Below, in pieces: positions 12,073 through 23,000 of a stretch of 64,000 bases of DNA. A program made the position numbers and the translations under genes. The stretch lies in the NCBI RefSeq assembly GCF_026210795.1, contig NC_089441.1:3720001-3784000 (forward strand), in the 5' to 3' direction. Under the pieces are notes generated by a model. The model worked only from the letters and a program-made list of their open reading frames with translations, was not told the origin of the DNA and ran no database searches. The stretch is from Rhizophagus irregularis (Eukaryota; Glomeromycota; Glomeromycetes; Glomerales; Glomeraceae). Positions within the stretch are counted from its first letter, which is position 1. Every line of letters starts with the position of its first letter.

Positions 12073-13809
12073 TCAATAAAGTGTCGTTTCCGAACGATCT
12101 TCGACATTGTCAATCCTTTCTTCGCTACTGCTCCTTCTATCTCCACTTACAATTTGTATAATAGGTCCTTCTTTTTGAACTTGTTTGGAATGCGTTAAAT
12201 CTTTTACATCATTCTTTCGACCGCGATCGCTCGATATTGATTCTAAGCTAGTTTCTGAAACAGTTCGACTATGTGTGCGGACATTTGGTGATATTGATTT
12301 CTTTTCTTTAGCTGTGGTACGCTTTAACATAGCCGTAAGCAAAGATTTATTATTATTGTTAACTGGAGATTTAAGATGTGAGTTATTCGATGGCGATATC
12401 AAAGAAGAATTAGAGAATCCATTATTTGTGGTCATTTGAGTTTCCTGTAACCCTTGAAGATTTTCAGTACTCGTGTCATTTCCGGCTCTTTTTATACTTT
12501 CTCTCATTGGATTGAAACCCGAAAGCCATTGTGAGGATGACCTTTCCTCTGAATTTTGTGATGTATTTGAATATATTTCCTTTAGACGTTCAGAAGCAGA
12601 GCTATCACCGGAAGAACCGAGAATACTCTGAACACTAGATAATGTTGTCCTATCAGGGCTTCGGACTGGGCTGAATGCACCATCTGAATCTTGATGTTTA
12701 TCAGATAGCACTGTATTAAATGATATAGTACTTATGCTAGGATGAGTTCTTCGTTGTGGTAAAGAGAGTCTTCTTGTTTCAAACTGAAAGGAACCATGAT
12801 TATGTTTTGGTCTTGTATTTACACATAACTTGTGAAGTTTTGGATATTTGATACTTGCAGATGAGTCTGTTAATCGTTCTTCTGCTGGTAAAAAACTTTC
12901 CATCTTATTTAGCGTTTGAAAGATTTCATGTATCATCTTATGAGTTTTTTCCACCTGTTTCATAAATACGTTGACTAAAAAATAAAAATCGATTATTTAA
13001 AATTCAATATCGTAAAGAATATGATTAAAATATCTTACCAATGCCCATTTGTTCATAATTAGCTTTTGCTTGTAATTGAGCAGCAATCACTGTCTGATTT
13101 ATTTCCGCACAATATGTATCCGCTGATTTGACTGTTTCCATAACTATTCGCTAAAATCATATTATATAAATCGAATAGGATGTTTTTAAATTAAAAGGAA
13201 AATTCTAAATTTACCTGATCTTCACATATTTCTTCAGCACATTTCTTTATATGTGATTGATATGTTAATGAAAAATTAAACAATGATTCATATCCGAATG
13301 ATGCTAAAATAGAATATAAATTAGGATAAGTTAAAAAATAATATCATAAAATGATATACATACGCTCTTTAACTTGATCCGATGATACAGGAGTAGAGCC
13401 CCATAATCCACTAAGTGTAAAACTTGTTTCGGGATGAGGTTTAATCAATGGTTCAAACTATAGTTTGTTAACTTTATTATCAAATTATAGAAAGTAGATG
13501 AAATATTTTATAGCAATTTGCAATCTAAATGTTAATTACCTTTGGGATTTTATCCAATTTTGTAATTTCCTGATCTAAATTATCTTTTTCATAAACTTTA
13601 CTAACTGTGATAATGCCCTAAATTAATGTGAAATGAGTGTGTATTTCAATGATTATCATACATAATGAAATTACCTTCTCAATATCTCGCTGAATTATTT
13701 TTGAATGGTTTACTTCCGATCCTTCATTAATAATATCCTGGTTTTCATTTCTTTCTGTTATAATTTCATTAGATTGTCCAATTTCGCTTTTTGAAAGATT
13801 TTCGCTCAT
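12073..13809 (-). CDS. BORCS5: BORC complex subunit 5 homologue with Ser-rich tail
   Basis: Six exons (13675-13809, 13540-13617, 13374-13457, 13215-13313, 13039-13150, 12073-12974) sum to 1410 nt, 469 aa. The conserved part, residues about 50-210, has KLDKIPKFEPLIK, then LTYQSHIKKCAEEICEDQ, then a coiled region ending with KMESFLPAEERL. This order and spacing match animal BORCS5, whose family scaffolds BORC to recruit Arl8 and kinesin to lysosomes. After that, about 240 residues form a Ser/Thr/Arg-rich, apparently disordered tail with no domain I recognise; the animal protein stops near the AEERL block. Animal BORCS5 begins with a myristoylated Gly2. Here residue 2 is Ser, so that signal is absent with this start. 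Function is inferred by homology. Confidence 0.8.
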
Positions 13810-13966
13810 TTTTTTTTATTGATCAATGCACGAATTGACTTATCAGGGGAAGGGGCTAATTGAAAAAAAAAAATCACGTAAAAATGATATAACGAGATTG
13901 TAGATCAGATTTATTAGATTTATTAGTAATAAATTCGAAACTATTATCTATTTATGGAAATTGGTT

Positions 13967-14003
13967 CACGTGAGGTTTACATAAAATTATTGGTATATAT
14001 AAA
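13967..14003. promoter_or_regulatory. CACGTG E-box and TATA-like element in a divergent promoter
   Basis: CACGTG lies at 13967-13972 and TATATATAAA at 13994-14003, 67 bp before the RS2Z start codon and in the 260-bp gap shared with BORCS5. The TATA-like element is oriented towards the + strand gene. Both are sequence matches only; use by a transcription factor is inference. Confidence 0.45.
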
Positions 14004-14069
14004 CCTCTTGTTTTGTTTTCAAATTTGTAAAACATCTTCTTCCTCTTAGACTACGAATCATTTTTAAAA

Positions 14070-15103
14070 ATGACTACACCAAGTAAACGTAAGTTAAAAT
14101 TTTGCTACACCTTCGTAAAATAAAAATTTTCTTAAAATTTATTAAAAAAAAAAATATTTAAACTTCTAGTTTATATCGGTCATCTTTCTTCAAGAACGGA
14201 AAAACGAGATCTCGAAGAGCTGGTAAGTAACTTAATATTCGTCTGGTTGTTATAAAATATATCTTCCCTGTTTGATCGCGATATATTTACTTATTATTTT
14301 CTTTGTCTTTTCTTTTAATAAAACTTTAGTTCGAACGATATGGAAAAGTATTAAGCGTGGATGTGAAGCCCATGGGATATGCATTTGTTGAGTTTGAGGT
14401 TAATAATAATGAGTATTAATATGGCTTATGTAGAAAGCTTGGTATGTGTTTGGATTGTCACATTGGTTGCAATTTACACGTCTCTAAAACACGTATTATT
14501 CCACCAATGGATCCTTAAAATCAATAGGATCCACGTGATGCTGATGATGCAGTTAAACAATTAAATGGATATGAACTAGATGGTGCTCGCATTGCTGTTG
14601 AATGGTCACGTCGGTCTGGCGGCCCAGGTAGTGGTTGCTTTTTATGTGGCGGACAAGGTCATTGGGCTAGGGAATGTCCTGATGCCAGGGAAAAAGGCAT
14701 GGATGTTAGGAGCGGCCGATGCTTTCGATGCGGAGAATTAGGCCATTTGGCAAAATATTGCAGGTATATTATTTGATAAATTTTCTAGAAATTTTTTGTA
14801 ATATTTGTTTCATTAAAAACTATTTTCCACAGGGGTGGCGGTGATTACGATCGTAGAGGTCCTTCTCCTAAATACGGCCGGGCTCGTTCTCCATACTACG
14901 GTGGACGTGGCGGCTCTTATTATGATGACTATGATCGTTATCGACGTTATTCAAGATCTCCACCTTACGGAGGTTCTGGTAGTGGTTCTTACAGTGGAAG
15001 AAATCGCTCGAGGAGTCCTTACAGCAGACGTAGTCCGAGCCCTTATTACAATGATTATGGAAGAAGAAGTCCGAGTCCATATGGGTATGTTTTAGGACGG
15101 TGA
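14070..15103 (+). CDS. RS2Z-type SR splicing factor (RRM plus two zinc knuckles)
   Basis: Exons 14070-14088, 14170-14222, 14330-14398, 14528-14763 and 14833-15103 sum to 648 nt, 215 aa. An RRM runs from [19 protein letters not shown] through [11 protein letters not shown] to [10 protein letters not shown] (residues about 7-75). Two CCHC knuckles follow, [14 protein letters not shown] and [14 protein letters not shown], both CX2CX4HX4C. The tail is rich in RS, SPSP, Arg, Gly and Tyr. This architecture is that of RSZ/RS2Z SR proteins, which define exons in the nucleus. The 3' end is uncertain. Reading through gives YGYVLGR then stop at 15101-15103. Splicing at the strong donor gtatgt (15085) to the acceptor tcttag before 15345 gives YGRGRKY and a TAG at 15361-15363, of the same total length. 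Confidence 0.9.
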
Positions 15104-15848
15104 CATTTATGTCACCAGAACTTTACAATCGTTGATTTTATTTTATCCTTTTATTTTCATTTCTGGAAATTTTTTTCTGGATCACTGGAAATGATAAATG
15201 ATATCGAACCCGGAGACTTTTGCATGTTATGGAGACTTCGAGGCTTTTTTGTTTTGGAATGGACAAGGAGACTTGCTGACAATTTTTTTTGCTCTTTTGA
15301 TGTTTTGACACTGGATACATATTTTCTGGATCAACTTTTCTTAGGCGTGGAAGAAAATATTAGGCATTCTGCTGGACTTACCAAGGGATGCGTTACTCAT
15401 CGAAAGACTTTTTAATGCAGTATGGAATCTTCCTCAAGTTTTTTTTTTCGGGATTAGAACTACGAATGGATCGGATTTTCTTTCTCTCTTTGCAAAATTC
15501 GGACTCGGTTACTATATCGGAACTACTACGAATCTCTGAATAATATTAAAGATATATTCATTATTTTGTCTTAAATAACTTGTTTCAATATTTTCTGATA
15601 TAATAAATTCGAGGAACTTAAATTTAGAAAATTAATGCAATAACATACTTTTCTTTGTGTTTATAATTACTGTTTTGCTTTGATAACAATAAAACGTACT
15701 TTTTATAAATATATTTAATTCGATTCTTTAATTTATTTAAAGATATATTATTAAACAATAACCGAATCATTTTGCTAACGAATAAATAAGTAATTCATTT
15801 AATGTATTTAATGTTCTCTTTTCGCAAAATTTGATGTATTTGTAAAAT
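15104..15848. other. 3' region between convergent genes
   Basis: Holds the possible alternative last exon of the SR protein gene (15345-15363) and otherwise untranslated sequence with AATAAA-type words near 15690. The longer open frame at 15191-15415 overlaps this UTR, has no family resemblance and is not called. Confidence 0.5.
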
Positions 15849-18145
15849 TTATGTCATTTCATATTTTGGACCATCTCCGCCTTCGGGTGTTACCCAATCG
15901 ATGTTCTGAGATACATCCTTAATATCACAGGTTTTACAGTGTACACAATTTTGTGAATTAATTTGTAAGCGCTTTTCGCTTGGGTTATTTTCGTCGTCAA
16001 CGAATTCATACACACCGGCTTTCATATAATATAAGAAGCAAAATATAAAATTATTATGGATTCATTTATACAATAGTAAAAGAATAATTATTTTGATATA
16101 CCTGGACAAAATCTTTGTTCAGGTCCACCAAAAATTTTCAGATTTCTTTCAACAGGTATCTTTTTATCTCGAACTCTTAAATGCACAGGTTGATTTTCTT
16201 TATGGAATGTTCCACTTCGAGAAACACTCTCGAGAAGATCAAATGCAACAACACCATCAGGTTTAGGATATTCTATTGGTTTACATTCTCTATTGTAATG
16301 AAGAACGAATTAGCAAATTTTTCAATTAAAAAATAAATAAATTGTTAATTAATTACTTTGCTGGTTTTAAAACAGCATAATCTTCATGACGATGTTTAAA
16401 TGTCCATGGAGCTTTTCCTTTCAGAAACAACATTTCTAGACCAGCATATAAGATAAATCCATATACTCCAAGAGGGGTATTTATTGAAGGTCTAAAATTT
16501 CTCACTTTATACAATTCTTCATATACCCATGAATTCTTAATTGATTCCTCATATGCAGTGAGTGTTATTGGTCCATGTGGTAAATTAGATGTAATTGCAT
16601 CATATGCAGCTTCAGCGGCGAGCATACCAGATTTCATTGCATTGTGTGTTCCCTTTATTTTAGGAAGATTTAAAAATCCGGCGGTACAGCCAATAAGGGC
16701 ACCTCCAGGAAAAACTAACTTCGGGATAGACTAAATAAAGTATATTGTAAGGATTCTGAATTTAAACTACAAAAAGATTTCAATGAAGTATACCTGATAT
16801 CCTCCCTCATTAAGAGCTCTTGCCCCATAACAAATAACTTTTCCTCCTTCAAGACATTTTCTGATTGATGGGTGAGTTTTATATTTCTAAGAAAACGAAT
16901 TAGTCAAACTGTTATAAAAACTTTTTTTTAAAGAAAAAAATTTTACCTGGAATTCTTTATATGGATACAAATATGGATTCTCATAATCTAAAGAAATTAT
17001 AAACCCTATTTGTACGATATTATTTTCCATGTGATACATAAAACCTCCACCGTATGTTTTATAGTCTAAAGGCCATCCGGCCGCATGTAAAACATAACCG
17101 GGAACATGTTTGGCCGGATCAACTTCCCAAACTTCTTTTATGCCAATTGCATATGTTTGTTGTTGTTTACCTTCACGAAGATTGAATTTTCTTATCAAGG
17201 TTTTAGTAAGCGATCCATGGCAACCTTCGGCAAATAGAGTAACTTTGGCTTGGAACTCCACACCACGTTCAAAATTTTCTTTTGGTTTAAAATCTTTATC
17301 AAGGCCCATATCGTTTGTAGCAATACCGCGTACACTACCATCCTCGTTATATAAAACCTAAAATGATGCATCATATAAAAATTCAAACCGACTATAACGA
17401 AAGCTCAATAATTTAATAATGTTGATCATGATCTAACCTCGCTTGCAGCAAAACCAGCATAAACGTCAACTCCAACTTGTTCAGCTTGTTCTCCTAACCA
17501 TTTTACAAAATTGTTCAGACTAACAATATAGTTGCCTTTGTTTCTCATCAGTGATGGAAGTGGTCTAAGAGGGATAGATAATTTCTCTGTGAGGAATCTC
17601 ATATCATCTTTAAGCACTGGTTGATTTAAAGGTGCTCCCCGTTCTTTCCAATCAGGTAAAAGTTCGTTCAATGCTCTTGGCTCAATAACCGCACCGGAAA
17701 GCGTATGAGCGCCTTCAAAAATGTCAATTATCAGAAATGTATATATTATATAAAATAATACTAAGGTACTTAATTTAATAAATTACATACCTAATTGACT
17801 AGCTTTCTCTATAACTATTACATTAATCTCTTTTCCTTCAACATTTGCTAATTGTTTTAAGCGAATCGCAGCTGATAATCCTGCTGGGCCAGCTCCAACT
17901 ATAATAACATCAGTATCAATGACCATACGTTCAGTAGTGAGTCGTGGATCGACTTCTTGGTTCGAGACCGACGCAAAATTTCGAGAGGAAGTTATAAAAC
18001 TTCCATATGGGGAATTTAGCTTTTTAAGACGAGATAACTGTAAATTCTTATGTAAAAGAGAGGTTTGAGATAAGGTAAACGGAATCCTCGCACGTATTGG
18101 GAAGCCCAATAAACTGTTAATTCTAGGTAATCGCCAAAAACCCAT
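15849..18145 (-). CDS. ETFDH: Electron transfer flavoprotein-ubiquinone oxidoreductase
   Basis: Seven exons (17791-18145, 17438-17712, 16947-17357, 16794-16886, 16357-16730, 16102-16289, 15849-16018) sum to 1866 nt, 621 aa. The N-terminal 60 residues are Arg/Ser-rich and lack acids, as expected for a mitochondrial presequence. The FAD site [14 protein letters not shown] has GxGxxG at residues 84-89. Later markers are [26 protein letters not shown] and [20 protein letters not shown]. The C-terminal ferredoxin-like module contains RFCPAGVYEF and [12 protein letters not shown], supplying the four Cys of the [4Fe-4S] cluster, and ends GPKYEMT. The enzyme passes electrons from ETF to ubiquinone at the inner mitochondrial membrane during fatty acid and amino acid oxidation. 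Its start lies 150 bp from the divergent 2H-phosphoesterase gene. Confidence 0.97.
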
Positions 18146-18295
18146 TACTACAACGTATAATTTTATTTTGTCTTACTAAAGGATATTTTATTATTATCTT
18201 ATCAATCTCGTTAAAGATTTGATTGGATACATCCATCTACAGATTTTAAAAATTATATTTTAATTATAGAAATATCAAATTGTAGTTTACGACAA

Positions 18296-19501
18296 ATGGA
18301 AGAGTCTATTCCTAAACCCGCTGAGAATAACAATCAAATTAATAGTAATTCGGCCGAAGAAGAAAATCCTCTGGCCTTCATTTCAAGTGATTATTTTCTC
18401 GGTTCGGAGCCTGAGCTTGCATCAGAAAATAGAAAGAGAAAACGAAAACGCAGAAGTCGTTCTCTTGAAAAAGCAAATAAATTAGCAAAAAATGAAGTAT
18501 GTTTCGTAAACAAAATTTTTATTTATAAATAAAGTATTTACCCATTTCTTTTATTTGTAGTCAAGTGTCAAAGTAAAAAAGACTAGACCAAATTATTTTC
18601 TATCCGTTCGTCTTAATTCTAAAGGAATACAAGAAAAATTTAATGAATTTTTTAATTATGTGTCTAAAAAATTCCCGGAATATAACAAAATGCTTATAAA
18701 TCCTCAACAGGTAACTATATTATTCCAATTTTATTTTAATTTATCTTATTAATAATTTTGTGGATTTATATAGATACATATTACGCTCTTTGTACTTCAT
18801 CTAGGAAATGAAGATAGTATCGGAAATGCAAAGAATTGTCTATTAACTAGCAAAGATGTAGGTATTTTTATTTATTTATTAACGCACAATTACAATATTT
18901 TAAATGTCGAATTGCTAATAGCATAATTTACCAGATCATGAAAGACTCTTGTCCAAATTACAAGCCGTCTCTTCATTTCCAAGGAATCGGTATTATATAT
19001 ATTTTACTACCTTTTATTCTTTTTCATAAAAAAAAGTCCCGATAATCTTTATTAATTTTCGATTATATATGAACAGATGTATTTAATGGAGGTCGAGTAG
19101 TATATACTACACCAAAGAATAACGATGATTTGGTTGCCTTTACAAAACTTACATATGCTCTTCATGAAAAATTTCAACGAGAAGGCTTCGTAAACAATGA
19201 TATAAAAAAAGAATTTAAACCTCATGTGACACTTATGAAGTTGAGAAGGAAGACAATAATCAAGCATAATGATGGGAAAAAGAAAGAGGTCATTAAACGC
19301 ATTTTACCTGAAGTTTATGAACATTTTAAAGGTAAAAATTTTAAATTATTTAGTTCTATTTACTCAATTAATAAATTAAATTTGTGTTCAATAGGATTTG
19401 ATTTTGGAACTCATTATCTTGAAAGCGTGGAATTGTCTTCAATGCTTTTACCCAAAGGTGACGATGGATATTACGCTAGGTTAGGAAATATAGAATTTTA
19501 A
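18296..19501 (+). CDS. AKAP7-like 2H phosphoesterase / RNA ligase-fold protein
   Basis: Six exons (18296-18496, 18561-18710, 18774-18857, 18935-18989, 19077-19331, 19395-19501) sum to 852 nt, 283 aa. After a basic stretch (RKRKRKRRSRS, a possible nuclear signal) comes RPNYFLSVRLNSKGI. The two HxT motifs of the 2H superfamily are IHITLFVLHL and FKPHVTLMKL. SLHFQGIDVFNGGRVVY lies between them, and VELSSMLLPKGDDGYY lies near the end. Order and spacing match the central domain of animal AKAP7-gamma (AKAP7_NLS family), known for 2',5'-oligoadenylate or cyclic phosphate hydrolysis. No PKA-anchoring helix is evident. Catalytic activity is likely because both His-x-Thr pairs are kept; the substrate is unknown. 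Confidence 0.88.
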
Positions 19502-20040
19502 ATATATATCAGGTATTCTTACTTCCGACCACGTGTAAGCCCAATTCGATTTGTTTTGATTAAGCCAGTGTTTTTTATTAAAAATATTTTATTATTTAAT
19601 GTTAAATAATCTTGTAATTTAATAAAAAATAAAAAATTAGTATTATAAATTTTTTAATCTTTGGAATTTTTAGAATTGGAATCCTTGCTCATTTACGTAA
19701 GATAATTAATTTGAAACAGTTACAATACCTATTATAATAGAGATCATCAATTATTGTCCAAATATATAATTAACAAACCGTGTATAAACTATAAACTTTT
19801 GCAAAAGTGGCTCAAAGATAAATCCTTATTCTGATATATCTACCGCGTGATGTCAGCTAGAGATTATGTAAAGTAATATCAGTATCTGAACACAAGCAGC
19901 ATTCTAAAAATAACACGAAATATTGTAAACTGTCTGTCTATTTCTCCTTTTATAGTTATCATTTTTGTATAATAAAATATTTTCATCTTTTTTTTAACTG
20001 GGACTACTTAGATTATTTAACTTTACAATTTAGTGAGAGA
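19502..20040. other. Intergenic, upstream of the Unc13-type gene
   Basis: No gene is seen. AT-rich with AATAAA words just after the phosphoesterase stop and a T-rich tract shortly before the next start codon. Confidence 0.5.
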
Positions 20041-23000
20041 ATGAGTAGCTTAGAAGCTGGTCCATCTTCATCAGCAAGGCAAAAAAATAGATTATCGGGA
20101 CCTGGTTCAACGAACGTTACCGAAGAGGCAGTATATGAGTATGCCTTACGTGTCGCGTATTTGGCACATTTAACACAGCCAAAAGTTGCAAGAGCTATAC
20201 CCTCTTCAGTTACCCCTGTTAGACCTACTCTTGATCCTGCATTAAAGCGAGGCAGTGTTACAGGGAAAGATCCAAATAGATCCATCGAGTATGTTATTAG
20301 AGATCACTTTTCAGCTTTTCATGATATTTTCAAAGATGAAAAAAAGTCGACAAAAAGTAATAAAATTCCTAAAGAGTTGGTTAAAATATTGAGAAATAGA
20401 CTTGGTGATATTACAAGTGGTAGGGATCAAAACCCAATTTTTTTGGATCCTTATTTACAGAGGGATCTTAAATTATTTTATCAGGCTTTACAACAGCCAG
20501 GTTTTCGTAAGCAATTTAAAGAAAGTAATTCTAAAATTGAGGATCTTGTTTTAAACTATCTTAAGATTGCTCAGGAGGAACTTAAACAAGCTCAATTGCC
20601 TGCAGATATTACATGGCAAGCTAAACTTCAAGATCATGTTAGTATATTTGTGGGTATATTAAAAGAATGTCTTCAAACAAAAGAATGCGCTTACTCAGTA
20701 ACTCCTGAAATGATGGCACGGTTAGAGATGTATCAATCAAAAATGTCGGGTGGTCCAAAAACACCACATACAACCACGAATGGGGTTAGTATGAATGTTG
20801 AAGACATGGAAATGGTTAAAGTAGTTCAGGCAATTTTCAATATTTCCCCTCAACAAATTCAGAAAGATATTAATTTACTAAGAAAAGATTGTACTGAACA
20901 AGTAAGTTTCTTAAATTTTATTATTATATTTATTATTTCTGAAGTTGGAAATAAATAAATTTTTTTAATATGTAAGGCTGCATTAGAAGACCTTCGGAAC
21001 ATTATAAATCATGTAAATCGTGGTGCAGCTTTCCCAGCTCGTAGAGATGATTTTGCTTCGGATGAAGCTTATAATAACTGGAAAACAATTGAGCTAAAAC
21101 AAATTTCCGAAAACATGAAAGTAATGATCGCACTTAATCCAGGCTTAGGTTTAGCTTCAAAAAAGACAGAAGTACGTGAGACACTTTTGTCAGGGGATAA
21201 AAGAGTATCATTATCATCAAATCCGCGACGACAAACGTTTACAGGGTCAATGCATCCTGAAACTATGAATGATGCTTTCCGTCAATATGAAGCAACACGT
21301 TCAACTGAATGTCAGGTGCGTTCTGATTCACAATATCCTCCACAGAATCCATCGGGTTATCCATATACACAATCGCAACCACCACATCCTTCCTATAATT
21401 CACAACAGCAACCACCAACATATCCACCCTATAGTCAACCATATAATCAATATAATCCTCCACACAATCAACAATATAATCCTCCGCACAATCAACAATA
21501 TAATCAACCATATAATCAACAATATAATCAACCATATAATCAACAATATAATCAACCATATAATCAACAATATAATCAACAGTATAATCAACAATATAAT
21601 CAACCATATAATCAACAATATAATCAACAATATAATCAACCATATCCCCCACCTAACTCGCAACAGCCACTACAACCTAACGAACCAAAGGAAGCGCTCA
21701 ATCCACCTATTGAGGTTCGTGTATCATCATGGGTACTCTGTATATATACATTTTTTACATTACTTGTAACATTTTATCATCTCATGTTTAGTCAAGTAGC
21801 CAAGGAGAGTCTTTTGTTTTCATTCCGCCAAATCCTCGTGGTTATTACAAGTATTTAATATACAAGTGTATAAATTACGAGTTAACACGCATGTCACACG
21901 AAGAGGCTTCTATTAAAATCCTTTCAAAAAGTACTTTGGATTTACTTAATGAATGTGGATTGCGTTGGAGGGTCTCACCTGCGTTTAGATGGTTGCAATA
22001 TTTAGACAATATTAAGAGTCGATATGATAGCTTCGATTCTGAAACACAACCTCAGATTAGTTTGGACCATATAAAAGAAGGGTTTCATTTATTACACGAT
22101 GCAATTAGGATACGGCCTATAGATACTTGGACAATTTCCGATGTTTGTATTTTTTAATTCCGTTTTTTTATTCATTTTAAAATTTATGAACAAATTTCAT
22201 ACGAGTTTCTTCGTGTACAGAAAAGGGAGCTTATTGAAGTATTTTCGGGAATTCATGATTCCTTATTAAGAGATCTGAAAATGGGATTAGCATACTATTA
22301 CAAGATCAAACCGTCAAGTTTTGATCTAAATTTTTTTTTGATGCAAATGATTCACGAAAATGAATTATTCAAAGAAAAATACGCGAATATTCTATCATCT
22401 TTATACAATGAACATAGGTCTTGTGTTATTGTAAGTGCCTTTATATGTACCCTATGTTTTAATCATTTTTTAAAGCTTATTATCAAAAAAAAAAAATATT
22501 TTTTTATACAAAAAAGGAAACGGCCATTAAGAAATATCAGGAAAAGAGAGACCAGAATTATGCACAATCTGCTAATGAGGTTCATGCTCTAGTATCTATT
22601 GCTCAATGGTTTCAACAAGAATTAGATAAATTGCGAATTAAATTTCCAACGCCTTTAATGAAGTTTGTAAAATTTCCGTAATTTATTAAATAATTATTTT
22701 TTTTTTTCTTTTTTAAAAAAATATAACATCTTTCTATTATTATAATGTAGCCAAATCGACGTTATTGGTTTGGTAGTGAGAACACAAATTCCTCTTTATA
22801 CTGCGGACATGGAAAACGCAGCAACTGAAATTTTGAATAAAGTCAAAATGACACCTGACGAAGGAATTCCTGTTGAAGACATTTTCGATTTGTATAGAGA
22901 AGTAATTACTCTTAAACAAATCTTTGCAGAGATTTGTCATGGGTTAGTTATTATTATAAGTTTCTTTTTTTAAAAGGTTTAAGTAATTTTGAAAATATTT

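Noticed and set aside
12185-12439. 84-codon plus-strand frame
   Set aside because: Antisense to the last exon of BORCS5, with no start context or family resemblance.
14868-15095. Frames on both strands rich in Val/Ile/Met or His/Asn/Asp
   Set aside because: Shadows of the RS/Gly-rich tail exon of the SR protein.
15191-15415. 74-codon frame after the SR gene, MINDIEPGDFCMLWRLRG
   Set aside because: It overlaps the probable 3' UTR and the alternative last exon; no conserved motif. Kept only as a note.
17110-17361. Plus-strand 83-codon frame
   Set aside because: Antisense to ETFDH exon 3, whose frame is strongly conserved.
21263-21769. Long open frames in three other frames and strands, rich in Ile-Asn-His or Val-Asp-Tyr
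   Set aside because: They are mirrors of the 12-nt in-frame repeat of the Unc13-type gene; periodic DNA removes stops in all frames.
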